Source: Alphaproteobacteria bacterium (GTDB taxonomy: Bacteria; Pseudomonadota; Alphaproteobacteria; UBA828). From it: a stretch of 60,652 nucleotides of DNA. The stretch is from positions 1 to 60,652 of the forward strand of contig JAJEEP010000178.1 of NCBI GenBank assembly GCA_022820945.1, in the 5' to 3' direction. Under the pieces are notes generated by a model. That model was not told where the DNA came from, did no database searches, and was given only the letters and a program-made list of their open reading frames with translations. Position numbers and translations under genes: made by a program. Shown here piece by piece: positions 52,814 to 60,652 of the stretch; the first letter of the stretch is position 1; every line of letters starts with the position of its first letter.

Positions 52814-55800
52814 ATGAGCTCGACGGCCCGAATCGCTCTTCAGGCGCTCGGCGCCCTGTTCGGCGTGCTCGCCATCCTTTTCGGTCTGGCCGCGTGGCGC
52901 CTCTCGACCGGCCCGGTCTCGCTCGGTTTCCTCTCGCCCTATGTCCAGGAGGCGCTGGAGGGCGAGGACCTCTCGTATCGCTTCGAGTTCGAGGACACGG
53001 TGCTCGTCTGGCCGGGATGGGGCGAAGCGCTGGAAATCCACCTGACCGAGGTCCGGATTGCCGATGCGGACGGCGCGACCCTGGCGGCGGTGCCTTCGGC
53101 GTCGCTGGGACTGAGCGGCGCGGCCTTGCTGGGCGGGACGATCGCGCCCACGTCGATCGAGCTGATCGGGCTGAGCCTCGCACTGGCGCGCGACGCGGAG
53201 GGGCAACTGCGCATCGCCGGCGGCGACGATGCCGGCGTGGCAGACGACGCGGCAACCGATTCCCTGGTCGCCGACCTGCTCGACCCGCCCCGCGAGGATC
53301 ATCCCATGGCGCGGCTGCAGCGGGTCAGCCTGCGCGATGCCAACATCGTCCTGGTCGACGAGACGACCGAACTTGTGTGGACGGCGCCGAGCGCCGACCT
53401 CACGCTCAATCTGGACGAGGCGGCGGTCCTCGGGCACCTGTCGGCGGAGCTGCAGGTGCAGGATCTGGAGACCCATCTGGAGGTGGAGCTGTTCCACCAC
53501 CGGGAGAGCAAGATGGGCAGCGCCGCCATCGGCTTCTCCGGGCTGAACCTGGTCAAGCTCTCCTTCCTCGCGCCCGAGCTTGAGGAGTTCGCAGGGTTTC
53601 GCGTTCCACTCTCCGGCACCATTGCGATCGATGTGGCTCCCGGCGGTATTCTCGGCGGTGCCGCGTTCGATATCGCAGGCGGGGAAGGGGAGATCGCCTT
53701 GCCCGAGGTCTTTCCAGCACCGGTTCCGGTGCGCCGGCTCACGGCCGCGGGCTCAATTGATGGCGAACTCTCGCGCTTCAACCTCGACTCGTTCGTTGTC
53801 GATACCGACCGCCCCAGCTTCTTCCTCGACGGCGAGCTCTGGCAGACGGAGGCCGGCATCGGCGTCAAGGGCCGGTTCCAGGCGCGCGACATGCCGTTCG
53901 ACTCGCTCGGCGAATACTGGCCCGAGACGTTCATCGAGCCCGGACGGCGCTGGATCGTGGAGAACGTCAGCGACGGCGTGATCAGCCGGTTCGATGCCGT
54001 GCTGGATATCGAGCCCGGCGACTTCGAGAACGACCGCTTCAGCGCGGCTTCTGCCGCCGGCTCGCTCGCGTTCGAGAACGCGCGCATCGACTATCTGCGC
54101 CCGATGCCGCCGGTGACGGAGGTCAGCGGCAGCGGGCGATTCGACGGGGAGGGCCTCGAGCTCACGATGAGCGGCGGCCGCATCGCGGGGATCACCGCGT
54201 CTCGCGGGACGGCCGTGCTGAGCGAGATTCATTCAGCTGTACCCCGCATGGCGGTGGAGATCGAAGCCGAGGGGCCGGCGGCCGACGCCCTCGACCTGCT
54301 CGACCATCCTCGGCTCCGGCTGGTGAGCAAGGTCGGGCTCGAACCGGCCGGGGTCGGCGGCACGGTGCACACCCTGTTCACGCTGGAACTGCCGATGCTG
54401 CAAGCGATCGAGCCGGACGAGGTGGACGTAAACGCCGTCGCCCGGATGCGCGACGCCCGGATGGCGAACATTGCGGACATCGCAGACATGACCGAGGGCG
54501 CGTTGCGGCTCGGCGTCGACAACGCGAGCATGGACCTGCGCGGCACGGCCAGGCTGCAGGGCATGCCGGCGACGATCGCGTGGCGGGAGAATTTCGACGG
54601 CGGCGCGCCCTTCGTGCGGCGCTTGGACGTGACGACGACGGTGACGCCGGAAGGCCAGGCCGCGCTCGGCTTCGACATGGTGCCTTACGTGGAGGGCGCT
54701 CTCGCGCTCGAAGGGACGTATACCGATCCGGGGGATGGCGCGTCGCCACGCGTGTCGCTCGCGCTGGATGCGGCCGAGACGCAGCTTTCCGTCCCGGACC
54801 TCTACTGGGCCAAGCCCGCCGGCGCGCCGGGAACGATACGCGTGAGCGCAAACCTGCCGCCGGAAGGAGACGTCGAGCTCTCGAGGATCGAGATCGAGAC
54901 GGAGACACTCTATGCCCTCGGCCGCGCCACGCTCGCACCGAAGCAGAGCGGGGTTCGCGAACTCATCATCGAAAGATTGCAGTTCGGCGAGACGGATATC
55001 TCAGGCACGATTGTGATCGAGGACGTGGCCACACGGATCGCGATCCGGGGCGCCAGTCTCGATGCGCGCCCCTATATCGAGGATCTCATGGGGGACGATG
55101 CGCTGCATTCCGGCCAGCTCCTTCTCGACCTCGATATCGAGCGCGTCATAACCGCCGACGATCGGCAGCTCACGAATCTCCGTGCTCGTTTCGAGACCGA
55201 TAGCGAAGGACGGCATGTCGGGTACATGGACGGCACGCTGGCCACCGGCGCACCCATGTCCTTCTCCCTGGAGCCGCAGGGGAGCAAACGCCTGATAACG
55301 GTCCGCTCGAGCGATGCGGGCGCCGTGGCGCGGACCTTCAGGATTTACGACAACGCCGTCGGCGGCGACCTCGTGATGGAAGCCGTGTTGCACGACGACC
55401 TGCCGGGCGCGCCGGTCCGAGGCACGGTCAGAATCGAGGACTACCGCGTGATCAACGCGCCGACGCTGGCGCGGCTGCTGACCGTCGCGACGTTGACCGG
55501 CATCCTCGGCGAACTGCGGGGCAAGGGGATCCTCTTCTCCCGGTTCGAGATGCCGTTCGCCCTCGTAGAGCACGTTCTCACCATACGGGATGCCCGGACG
55601 TCGGGCTTTTCCGTCGGCGTCAATGCCGAGGGGAGGGTCGATCTCGAAACCGACCGGGTGGACATCAAGGGCACGATCGTGCCGGCCTACACCTTCAACA
55701 CCCTGATCGACGCCATTCCCGTGCTGGGGGAGTTGCTGACCGGCGGGGAAGGCGAGGGGCTGTTCGCGGCGACCTATGAGGTCGGCGGGACGACCGCTGA

Positions 55801-55885
55801 GCCGGAAATCTCAGTGAACCCTCTCTCGGTCCTGGCACCGGGTTTTCTGCGCAATCTATTTTCGTCCGACAGGGACGAGGAATAA
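52814..55885 (+). CDS. AsmA/YhdP-like (DUF3971) envelope protein
   Basis: 1023 residues from ATG 52814. One N-terminal membrane anchor (residues about 8-28) is followed by a long, beta-rich periplasmic region. 'PETFIEPGRRWIVENVSDGVISRFDAVLDI' matches the DUF3971/YhdP core, and the last 250 residues match the AsmA-like C-terminal domain ('DYRVINAPTLARLLTVATLTGILGELRGKGILFSRFEMPF', 'IPVLGELLTGGEGEGLFAATYEVGG'). Such bridge-like proteins move phospholipid between inner and outer membrane. It is divergent from glnE across 89 bases. Confidence 0.88.
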   Translation: MSSTARIALQALGALFGVLAILFGLAAWRLSTGPVSLGFLSPYVQEALEGEDLSYRFEFEDTVLVWPGWGEALEIHLTEVRIADADGATLAAVPSASLGLSGAALLGGTIAPTSIELIGLSLALARDAEGQLRIAGGDDAGVADDAATDSLVADLLDPPREDHPMARLQRVSLRDANIVLVDETTELVWTAPSADLTLNLDEAAVLGHLSAELQVQDLETHLEVELFHHRESKMGSAAIGFSGLNLVKLSFLAPELEEFAGFRVPLSGTIAIDVAPGGILGGAAFDIAGGEGEIALPEVFPAPVPVRRLTAAGSIDGELSRFNLDSFVVDTDRPSFFLDGELWQTEAGIGVKGRFQARDMPFDSLGEYWPETFIEPGRRWIVENVSDGVISRFDAVLDIEPGDFENDRFSAASAAGSLAFENARIDYLRPMPPVTEVSGSGRFDGEGLELTMSGGRIAGITASRGTAVLSEIHSAVPRMAVEIEAEGPAADALDLLDHPRLRLVSKVGLEPAGVGGTVHTLFTLELPMLQAIEPDEVDVNAVARMRDARMANIADIADMTEGALRLGVDNASMDLRGTARLQGMPATIAWRENFDGGAPFVRRLDVTTTVTPEGQAALGFDMVPYVEGALALEGTYTDPGDGASPRVSLALDAAETQLSVPDLYWAKPAGAPGTIRVSANLPPEGDVELSRIEIETETLYALGRATLAPKQSGVRELIIERLQFGETDISGTIVIEDVATRIAIRGASLDARPYIEDLMGDDALHSGQLLLDLDIERVITADDRQLTNLRARFETDSEGRHVGYMDGTLATGAPMSFSLEPQGSKRLITVRSSDAGAVARTFRIYDNAVGGDLVMEAVLHDDLPGAPVRGTVRIEDYRVINAPTLARLLTVATLTGILGELRGKGILFSRFEMPFALVEHVLTIRDARTSGFSVGVNAEGRVDLETDRVDIKGTIVPAYTFNTLIDAIPVLGELLTGGEGEGLFAATYEVGGTTAEPEISVNPLSVLAPGFLRNLFSSDRDEE

Positions 55886-55921
55886 GCGTGCCGGCGCAGC
55901 CATCGCGCAGCCCCCGTCCGG

Positions 55922-56584
55922 CTATGCCGGCGGCGGCGGAGACTGTATGGAGTCGTCGGCGTTGGCAGCGGCGGCGAGCTCGAACACTCGCTCGAAGACA
56001 TCCGGCGTTTGCGCGCCGGTGACCGCGTAGCGGCGCTCGAAAATGAAGCAGGGCACGCCGGAGATGCCCGCGCGGCTCGCAGCCTCGCTCTCCTTCCGCA
56101 CTTCTTCGATCCCGTCGCTTCCATCCAAAAAGCGGCGCACCTCTCCCTCGTCGAGACCGCCGTCGTCTGCGGCGGCAGCGAGAACGCCGTGGTCGCTGAT
56201 GTCCTCGCCCTGCTCGAAGTAGCGGTGAAACAGCGCTTCAACCACCCCATCCTGCGCCCCGCGCTGGCCGGCGAACTCGATCAGCCGGTGCGAATCGACG
56301 GTGTTGGGGGTGCGCGCGATACGGTCGAAGACGAACTGAATGCCTTCGGCCTCGCCGGCCTCTTCGATTGCCGTGAAGATCTCGGCGACCCGATCCTCGG
56401 AGCCGAACTTGGCAACGAGGTAGCGCATCCGGTCGACGCCTTCGGCCGGTATGTCCGGGTTGAGTTGGTACGGGCGCCATTCGACCACGAGGTCGGCGGG
56501 TCGGCCGGCGTGGGCGCGCTCGAAGCGGCGCTTGCCGATGTAGCACCAAGGGCAGATCGTGTCGGAGACGATGGCGACTTGCAT
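55922..56584 (-). CDS. DsbA-family oxidoreductase, FrnE-like
   Basis: 220 residues from ATG 56584 with no signal peptide. The N-terminal thioredoxin motif 'SDTICPWCYIGKRRFE' (CPWC) and the later cis-Pro loop 'AGISGVPCFIFERRYAVTGAQ' match FrnE-type cytoplasmic disulfide isomerases. It is divergent from the acyl-CoA synthetase gene; a mobile cassette has inserted in their shared upstream region, 50 bases before this start. Confidence 0.92.
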   Translation of the reverse strand: MQVAIVSDTICPWCYIGKRRFERAHAGRPADLVVEWRPYQLNPDIPAEGVDRMRYLVAKFGSEDRVAEIFTAIEEAGEAEGIQFVFDRIARTPNTVDSHRLIEFAGQRGAQDGVVEALFHRYFEQGEDISDHGVLAAAADDGGLDEGEVRRFLDGSDGIEEVRKESEAASRAGISGVPCFIFERRYAVTGAQTPDVFERVFELAAAANADDSIQSPPPPA

Positions 56585-56626
56585 CGTGCGAGTATATCGG
56601 CGGGCCGACCGCGGCGCGAGGGTGGC

Positions 56627-56634
56627 GGTTCTTG
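56627..56634 (+). repeat. Target-site duplication, left copy
   Basis: GGTTCTTG, directly repeated at 57761-57768, immediately outside the left terminal inverted repeat of the cassette. An 8-bp duplication is the length made by IS1-type (8-9 bp) and a few other transposases. Confidence 0.88.
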
Positions 56635-56652
56635 GGTAGTGGCTTAGTTTGA
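56635..56652 (+). repeat. Left terminal inverted repeat (18 bp)
   Basis: GGTAGTGGCTTAGTTTGA, the exact reverse complement of 57743-57760. It begins GGTAGTG, matching the GGTnnTG ends of the IS1 family. Confidence 0.92.
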
Positions 56653-56755
56653 AATCCTGTCCGCTGTCCCCCGCGCGCGCGAGACGGCAACCAACTTGCC
56701 TTTGAGGTCGTTCAGGAATCAGTAGCCGACGCCAAGGTTGCTCTGGCCTGAACCA

Positions 56756-57514
56756 CTACAGTCGTTTCTTGCCAATATGTAGTACGAGCGTATCCTCAGG
56801 GATGACATCATCATGGATTGTCAAGCCAATGTCGGTAATTTGGCCTGGCGACTCCGAACAGGGGATGGGCGTGAATTTGGAGCCTTTTTGAATTGGCTCG
56901 GTAGTCTGGACACAAGAGATGGGAGTAAGAAGCGTCGAGTCATCGTACAAACCTGCTTCGTTCAGTGCACCACGCAGAGCAGTCCTGGCTTCGGATGTCT
57001 TTATTGTTTCCATTTTGCCCGATTCTAACCACACCCCCTCCTCGCGTGTCTCAGCGTAAGCGGTTTTGTATCTCGGGTAAACATTCGTGTACACCCAGCC
57101 TGCTTCTTCCAAAATGGCTTGGATCGCCGTTGCCAGTTCTAGGGAATCCTGGTCTCTGAATACCTTCATGTCGTACTTCTGCCCCGCATACGGCTTCAGC
57201 CTTGCGGCCAACATACGCTCGATTTCTGGCTCCATGCGCCTCGGCGTTCTGAATTCGGTAATCTGCGTTTGGGCTCTATTTGCTTGTACACTAGCTTCGA
57301 ATGCTTGCTCACGGGTCAGTTGTAGTTGGTCCTCGTTCTCGATACTGTCCCAGTAACTCAACACGCCCGACGTTATTGCTGCAAGAAACAAAATGCCAGC
57401 GATGACGTATGAAATACGTTGCCCTGTCTTGGTTGGCTTTCGGAGATTGAGTAGGATAAGTATAAACGACGACGCGCCCGAAACCGCAGCGATGATGAGC
57501 AGTACCATGGACAT
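56756..57514 (-). CDS. Passenger membrane protein of unknown function
   Basis: 252 residues from ATG 57514. Two membrane helices at about 1-22 and 32-53 ('MSMVLLIIAAVSGASSFILI', 'ISYVIAGILFLAAITSGVLS') are followed by a short coiled-coil-like stretch and a soluble domain: 'MLAARLKPYAGQKYDMKVF', 'ATAIQAILEEAGWVY' and a final strand 'DTLVLHIGKKRL'. That soluble text resembles a widespread small domain in bacterial hypothetical proteins; no function is known to me. Base composition is clearly lower in GC than the chromosome. It is the only complete gene inside the cassette. Confidence 0.75.
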   Translation of the reverse strand: MSMVLLIIAAVSGASSFILILLNLRKPTKTGQRISYVIAGILFLAAITSGVLSYWDSIENEDQLQLTREQAFEASVQANRAQTQITEFRTPRRMEPEIERMLAARLKPYAGQKYDMKVFRDQDSLELATAIQAILEEAGWVYTNVYPRYKTAYAETREEGVWLESGKMETIKTSEARTALRGALNEAGLYDDSTLLTPISCVQTTEPIQKGSKFTPIPCSESPGQITDIGLTIHDDVIPEDTLVLHIGKKRL

Positions 57515-57565
57515 ATTAGCGTATTCCTTGCTCTTCGGGAACGTCCTACGTCGCTAGATTGTAAC

Positions 57566-57751
57566 GTGGTAACCCTTCACTACCTTTACTACAACTTCTG
57601 CCGCATCCAACAGATCCTGCGGGTGACCCCGGCCATGGCTCCCGGGGTGACGGACACGTTGCATGACGTCAACTGGATGGCCGATCTCTTCGAGGAAGCG
57701 ACCCCGGCCCCAAGGGCTCGCGGACCCTTCCGAAGGAAAAGCTCAAACTAA
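57566..57751 (+). pseudogene. IS1-like transposase gene, 3' remnant
   Basis: About 60 codons ending in a TAA (57749-57751) that lies inside the right terminal repeat, as in intact elements. The text 'HYLYYNFCRIQQILRVTPAM' then 'APGVTDTLHDVNWMADLF' and a basic end 'ARGPFRRKSSN' matches the C-terminus of IS1-type transposases ('YNFCRIHKTLRVTPAMEAGVTD'). The catalytic DDE core and N-terminus are gone, so it cannot transpose itself. Confidence 0.82.
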
Positions 57752-57760
57752 GCCACTACC
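57743..57760 (-). repeat. Right terminal inverted repeat (18 bp)
   Basis: TCAAACTAAGCCACTACC, the exact reverse complement of the left end at 56635-56652. Identity stops after 18 bp. Confidence 0.92.
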
Positions 57761-57768
57761 GGTTCTTG
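57761..57768 (+). repeat. Target-site duplication, right copy
   Basis: GGTTCTTG, identical to 56627-56634 and immediately outside the right inverted repeat. Confidence 0.88.
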
Positions 57769-57823
57769 ACGCCGCGCCGGGCGCGCGCCATCCATGGGCG
57801 GGTCGTCAACGAGGGAGCGCAAG

Positions 57824-59494
57824 GTGTCCGACATCGACCGCTACGAGCGCGGGCTGGAACGAGGACCGGCCAACCATACGGCGCTGACTCCGTGCGACTT
57901 CATGGCCCGAGCGGCCGCCATCTATCCGGCACGGACGGCCGTGGTGCACGGCGGACTCAGGCGAAGCTACGCCGAGACCTACGCCCGCTGCCGCCGCCTC
58001 GCCGGTGCGCTGACCGCGCGCGGGATCGGGCTCGGCGACACGGTCTCGATCCTGGGACCCAACGTGCCAGCCATGCTGGAGGCCCATTTCGGCGTACCGA
58101 TGGCGGGCGCCGTGCTCAACGCGCTGAACATTCGCCTCGATGCCGCATCCATTGCGACGATGCTGACCCATGCGCGCTCCCGCGTGCTGATTGCCGATGC
58201 GGGGTTTGCGGGCGTGGTGGAGGAGGCGCTGGCGCAGGTGGACCGCCGCCCGCACGTGGTGGCGATCGACGACGCTGCGGAAGGCGAAGGGGAGGGTCGC
58301 TTCGCGGACGAGAGCTACGAGGCGCTGCTTGCCTCAGGTGCGCCCGATTTCGCGTGGCCCTGGCCCGAGGACGAGTGGCAGGCGATCTCGCTCAACTACA
58401 CCTCTGGCACGACCGGGCGGCCGAAGGGGGTCGTCTATCACCACCGCGGCGCCTACCTAAACGCGCTCAGCAACGTGCTGATGAACGGGTTCACCCGGGA
58501 TTCGGTCTATCTCTGGACCCTGCCGATGTTCCACTGCAACGGCTGGACCCACACCTGGGCCGTGACCGCCGCCGCCGGCACGCACGTCTGCCTGCCCCGG
58601 ATGGAGCCGGCGGAGGTGTTCCGCCTGATCGCCGAGGAGGGGGTGACCCACATGGCGGGCGCGCCGGTGGTGCTCGGCATGCTGATCAACGCACCTGAGG
58701 GCGACAAGCGCCGCTTCGACCATGTGGTGGAGGTGGCGACCGGGGGCGCAGCGCCTCCGGCGCCGGTGATCGCGGCCATGGAGGCCATGGGCTTCAACGT
58801 CACCCATCTCTATGGCCTGACAGAGGTTTACGGGCCGGCGCTGGTGGCGGCGCCGCAGCAGGACTGGCCGGACCTGCCGCTCGACGAGCGCGCCGCGCTG
58901 ATGGCGCGCCAGGGCGTGCGGCATCACGCGATCCAGGGCGCGATGGTGGCGGATTCGGAGACGTTGGCGCCGGTGCCGGCGGACGGCACCACGGTGGGCG
59001 AGATCATGCTGCGCGGCAGCACGGTGATGAAGGGTTATCTCGACGACGCCGGGGCCACTGCTGAAGCGTTTGGCGGTGGCTGGTTCCATACCGGCGATCT
59101 CGCGGTGATCCACCCTGACGGCTATATCCAGATCACCGACCGGGCCAAGGACATCATCATCTCCGGCGGCGAGAATATTTCGAGCATCGAGGTCGAGAAC
59201 GCGCTCTACGGCCACGAGGCCGTGCTCGAAGCGGCCGTGGTGGCGCGGCCGGACGAGAGATGGGGGGAGACGCCGTGCGCCTTCGTCGCGCTCAAGCCGA
59301 ACGGGCCGGCAGTGACGGCCGAGGCGCTGATCGATCATTGCCGGGCGCGGATGGCCCGATTCAAGGCGCCGCGCACGATCGTTTTCGGCGATCTGCCGAA
59401 GACGGCGACGGGCAAGATCATGAAATTCGAGCTGCGCGAGCGCGCCCGCGCGCTGCCCACCGATGCCCCGGAGGGAGAGGCCGCAGAGACATGA
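57824..59494 (+). CDS. Acyl-CoA synthetase (AMP-forming, fatty-acid/aryl type)
   Basis: 556 residues from GTG 57824, chosen for GAGGGAG upstream; ATG 57794 is an alternative. ANL-superfamily motifs: P-loop 'YTSGTTGRPKGV', 'PMFHCNGWTHTW', 'HLYGLTEVYGP', 'WFHTGDLAVIHPDGYIQITDRAKDIIISGGENISS' and the catalytic Lys in 'TATGKIMKFELR'. It activates a carboxylic acid via an acyl-AMP to a CoA thioester; the wording is close to long/medium-chain or DMSP-demethylation DmdB-like ligases. The cassette inserted 56 bases before its start may have changed its promoter. Confidence 0.93.
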   Translation: MSDIDRYERGLERGPANHTALTPCDFMARAAAIYPARTAVVHGGLRRSYAETYARCRRLAGALTARGIGLGDTVSILGPNVPAMLEAHFGVPMAGAVLNALNIRLDAASIATMLTHARSRVLIADAGFAGVVEEALAQVDRRPHVVAIDDAAEGEGEGRFADESYEALLASGAPDFAWPWPEDEWQAISLNYTSGTTGRPKGVVYHHRGAYLNALSNVLMNGFTRDSVYLWTLPMFHCNGWTHTWAVTAAAGTHVCLPRMEPAEVFRLIAEEGVTHMAGAPVVLGMLINAPEGDKRRFDHVVEVATGGAAPPAPVIAAMEAMGFNVTHLYGLTEVYGPALVAAPQQDWPDLPLDERAALMARQGVRHHAIQGAMVADSETLAPVPADGTTVGEIMLRGSTVMKGYLDDAGATAEAFGGGWFHTGDLAVIHPDGYIQITDRAKDIIISGGENISSIEVENALYGHEAVLEAAVVARPDERWGETPCAFVALKPNGPAVTAEALIDHCRARMARFKAPRTIVFGDLPKTATGKIMKFELRERARALPTDAPEGEAAET

Positions 59495-59521
59495 TGACGG
59501 TCGTTACTCGGTCTCTACAGC

Positions 59522-59537
59522 GCTACAATAATGTAGC
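59522..59537. terminator. Hairpin between convergent genes
   Basis: Arms GCTACA / TGTAGC with loop ATAA, 27 bases after the acyl-CoA synthetase stop and followed by an AT-rich tract. It lies in the 183-base AT-richer gap before the convergent aminotransferase gene and may end both transcripts. A further 5-bp palindrome CGGAC-C-GTCCG is at 59618-59628; nothing else is supportable there. Confidence 0.45.
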
Positions 59538-59677
59538 TTAACTAGTATTTTACGTGATCCTCCTGATTCTGAGTCTCAAGATGATTCAGAGCTGAAATCC
59601 CGCCTGTTCGGGGTTGCCGGACCGTCCGACCGTCTGCTCTGCCATACGTGTTGTCGGAACAATCGTTAGCTAGCCAT

Positions 59678-60652
59678 TTATTCTGCCGATGCGGCGAGAG
59701 GCTCCGGCCCCATGCCCTCGCGGGTAGCCGCGTCGGCGAACTCGTCCAGTACTGCACCGAGCGTTGCCATCATCTCTTCGATCTGCTCAGCCGTGATGAT
59801 GAAGGGCGGGGCGACGATGACCGAATCGCCAATCGGGCGCGTGATGAGCCCGCGCGCGTAGGCCATCTCCACGATGCGCTCGCCGATGGCGTGCTCCGGC
59901 GCGAAGGGGCGCTTGCTGCCCTTGTCCGCGACGATTTCGAGCGCGCCGAGGAGCCCGACATGCCGCACCTCGCCCACCAGCGGGTGGTCCTCGAAGCGGC
60001 GCATCGCAGCCTCGAGCGTGGGCGCCACCTCGCGCACGTTGTCGAGCAGGCCGCCGGGCTCGGTGATGAGCGCGATGGTTTCCAGCGCGACCGCCGCCGC
60101 CGCTGGGCTGCCGCCGGTGGTGAAGCCGTGGGGAAACTCCTCGAACTCCTCCGCCGCCCGATGCAAGCGGCGGTCCATCTCCGGCGAGAGCAGCACCGCC
60201 GCCATCGGGTAATAGCCGGAGGTGAGCGCCTTCGAGGTCACCAGGATGTCCGGCGTGAAGTCGTAGGTCTCCGCGCCCCAGAGGTTGCCGGTGCGGCCGA
60301 GCCCGGTGACCACCTCGTCGGCGACCATCGGGATGCCGTGGCGGTTGAGCACGGCCTGGATCTTCGGGAAGTAGCCGGCAGGCGGCGGCACCGCGCCGCC
60401 CGCGCCCATCACGGGCTCGGCGAAGAAGCCGGCGAAGGTCTCGGGCCCTTCGGCCTCGATCAGGCTCTCCAGCTCGCCCGCCAAGCGCGCGGCGTAGGCT
60501 TCCTCGCTCTCGCCGGGATGGGCGTTGCGCCAGTAGTGCGGCGCCTCGACGTAGCGAATCTCCGGCAAAGGCAGCCCGAAGGCGCCGATGTAGGGCTTGC
60601 CGTTGAGGCTGCAGGACGCGACGGTCGTGCCGTGGTAGGCCATGTGGCGGGA
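59678..60652 (-). CDS. Class III aminotransferase, N-terminus outside window
   Basis: The frame runs off the window edge at 60652; 324 codons plus the stop are visible. Fold type I PLP enzyme: 'RHMAYHG' at the edge (family 'R..AYHG'), 'PVMGAGGAVPPPAGYFPKI', 'VADEVVTGLGRTGNLWG' with the PLP Asp, 'ILVTSKALTSGYYPMAAVL' with the Schiff-base Lys, and 'HGFTTGGSPAAAAVALETI'. It resembles omega-amino acid:pyruvate and putrescine/beta-alanine aminotransferases. The substrate could fit polyamine use with the pot operon, but they are 45 kb apart. Confidence 0.93.
   Translation of the reverse strand, partial: SRHMAYHGTTVASCSLNGKPYIGAFGLPLPEIRYVEAPHYWRNAHPGESEEAYAARLAGELESLIEAEGPETFAGFFAEPVMGAGGAVPPPAGYFPKIQAVLNRHGIPMVADEVVTGLGRTGNLWGAETYDFTPDILVTSKALTSGYYPMAAVLLSPEMDRRLHRAAEEFEEFPHGFTTGGSPAAAAVALETIALITEPGGLLDNVREVAPTLEAAMRRFEDHPLVGEVRHVGLLGALEIVADKGSKRPFAPEHAIGERIVEMAYARGLITRPIGDSVIVAPPFIITAEQIEEMMATLGAVLDEFADAATREGMGPEPLAASAE

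Larger units (their letters stand above)
56635..57760. mobile_element. 1,126-bp non-autonomous IS1-like cassette with passenger gene
   Basis: The element is bounded by perfect 18-bp inverted repeats and flanked by the 8-bp direct repeat GGTTCTTG, so its edges are defined to the base. The interior holds one AT-richer gene on the minus strand and, against the right end on the plus strand, only the last 60 or so codons of a DDE transposase. With no complete transposase it must be moved by one supplied from elsewhere. This is the layout of a transporter IS or mobile insertion cassette. Removing it and one repeat restores an uninterrupted frnE/acyl-CoA synthetase divergent region. Assignment to IS1 rests on the repeat ends, duplication length and the transposase tail. 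Confidence 0.88.

Noticed and set aside
56653..56755. The N-terminal part of the transposase just inside the left repeat of the cassette
   Set aside because: No frame in this 103-base stretch shows helix-turn-helix or transposase wording.

Overview
The window is 60.7 kb of GC-rich chromosomal DNA, packed with genes in short operons. It looks like an alphaproteobacterium, probably free-living or marine, in the Rhodospirillales/Hyphomicrobiales range. That is inference from GC-rich coding, the glnE-bcp pair, a MaeB-type malic enzyme, a DctPQM TRAP system, many ABC uptake systems and many degradative enzymes. No rRNA, tRNA or CRISPR array was seen.

Layout. 1-2.3 kb: tail of a YjeF_N protein, a PduO adenosyltransferase, two small zinc-type proteins and a VapBC-type toxin-antitoxin pair. 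2.3-9 kb: a catabolic block with a PrpF-type isomerase fused in frame to an acyl-CoA dehydrogenase remnant that carries an internal stop, a tricarballylate-dehydrogenase-like flavoprotein, a lone xanthine-dehydrogenase-type molybdenum subunit and an ornithine-cyclodeaminase-family protein. 9-14 kb: a PotDABC polyamine-type ABC operon ending in a P1 (DmpA) peptidase. 14-19 kb: acetoacetate-decarboxylase-like, SDR, amidohydrolase, Rid, SMP-30 lactonase and isochorismatase-fold enzymes; three of these lack the usual catalytic residue. An orphan Phd/YefM antitoxin with no normal start codon lies among them. 19-22 kb: an HpnP-like B12 radical SAM protein and an alpha/beta hydrolase. 22-29 kb: maeB, mgtE and a TRAP transporter. 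29-31 kb: VOC, luciferase-like and EctD-like oxygenase genes. 31-38 kb: a urea/amide/branched-chain-type ABC transporter with an M20 peptidase and a hydrolase.

38-48 kb is the most unusual metabolic region. A class II amidotransferase is followed by a fused GXGXG/FMN glutamate-synthase protein, then a GltD-like protein fused to a second, cluster-less FMN barrel, then a LarA-like racemase, a tungsten-type aldehyde ferredoxin oxidoreductase and a MoaD/ThiS-like carrier. 48-49.2 kb is an AT-richer DUF3644 islet. 49.2-56.6 kb holds bcp, glnE (whose N-terminal domain lacks a catalytic Asp), an AsmA/YhdP-like protein and a DsbA/FrnE protein.

56.6-57.8 kb holds a complete 1,126-bp mobile cassette. 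It has perfect 18-bp terminal inverted repeats and an 8-bp target duplication. Inside is an AT-richer membrane-protein gene plus only the last part of an IS1-like transposase gene, so it looks like an IS whose transposase was replaced by a passenger gene. It sits between the divergent frnE-like and acyl-CoA synthetase genes. The window ends inside a class III aminotransferase.
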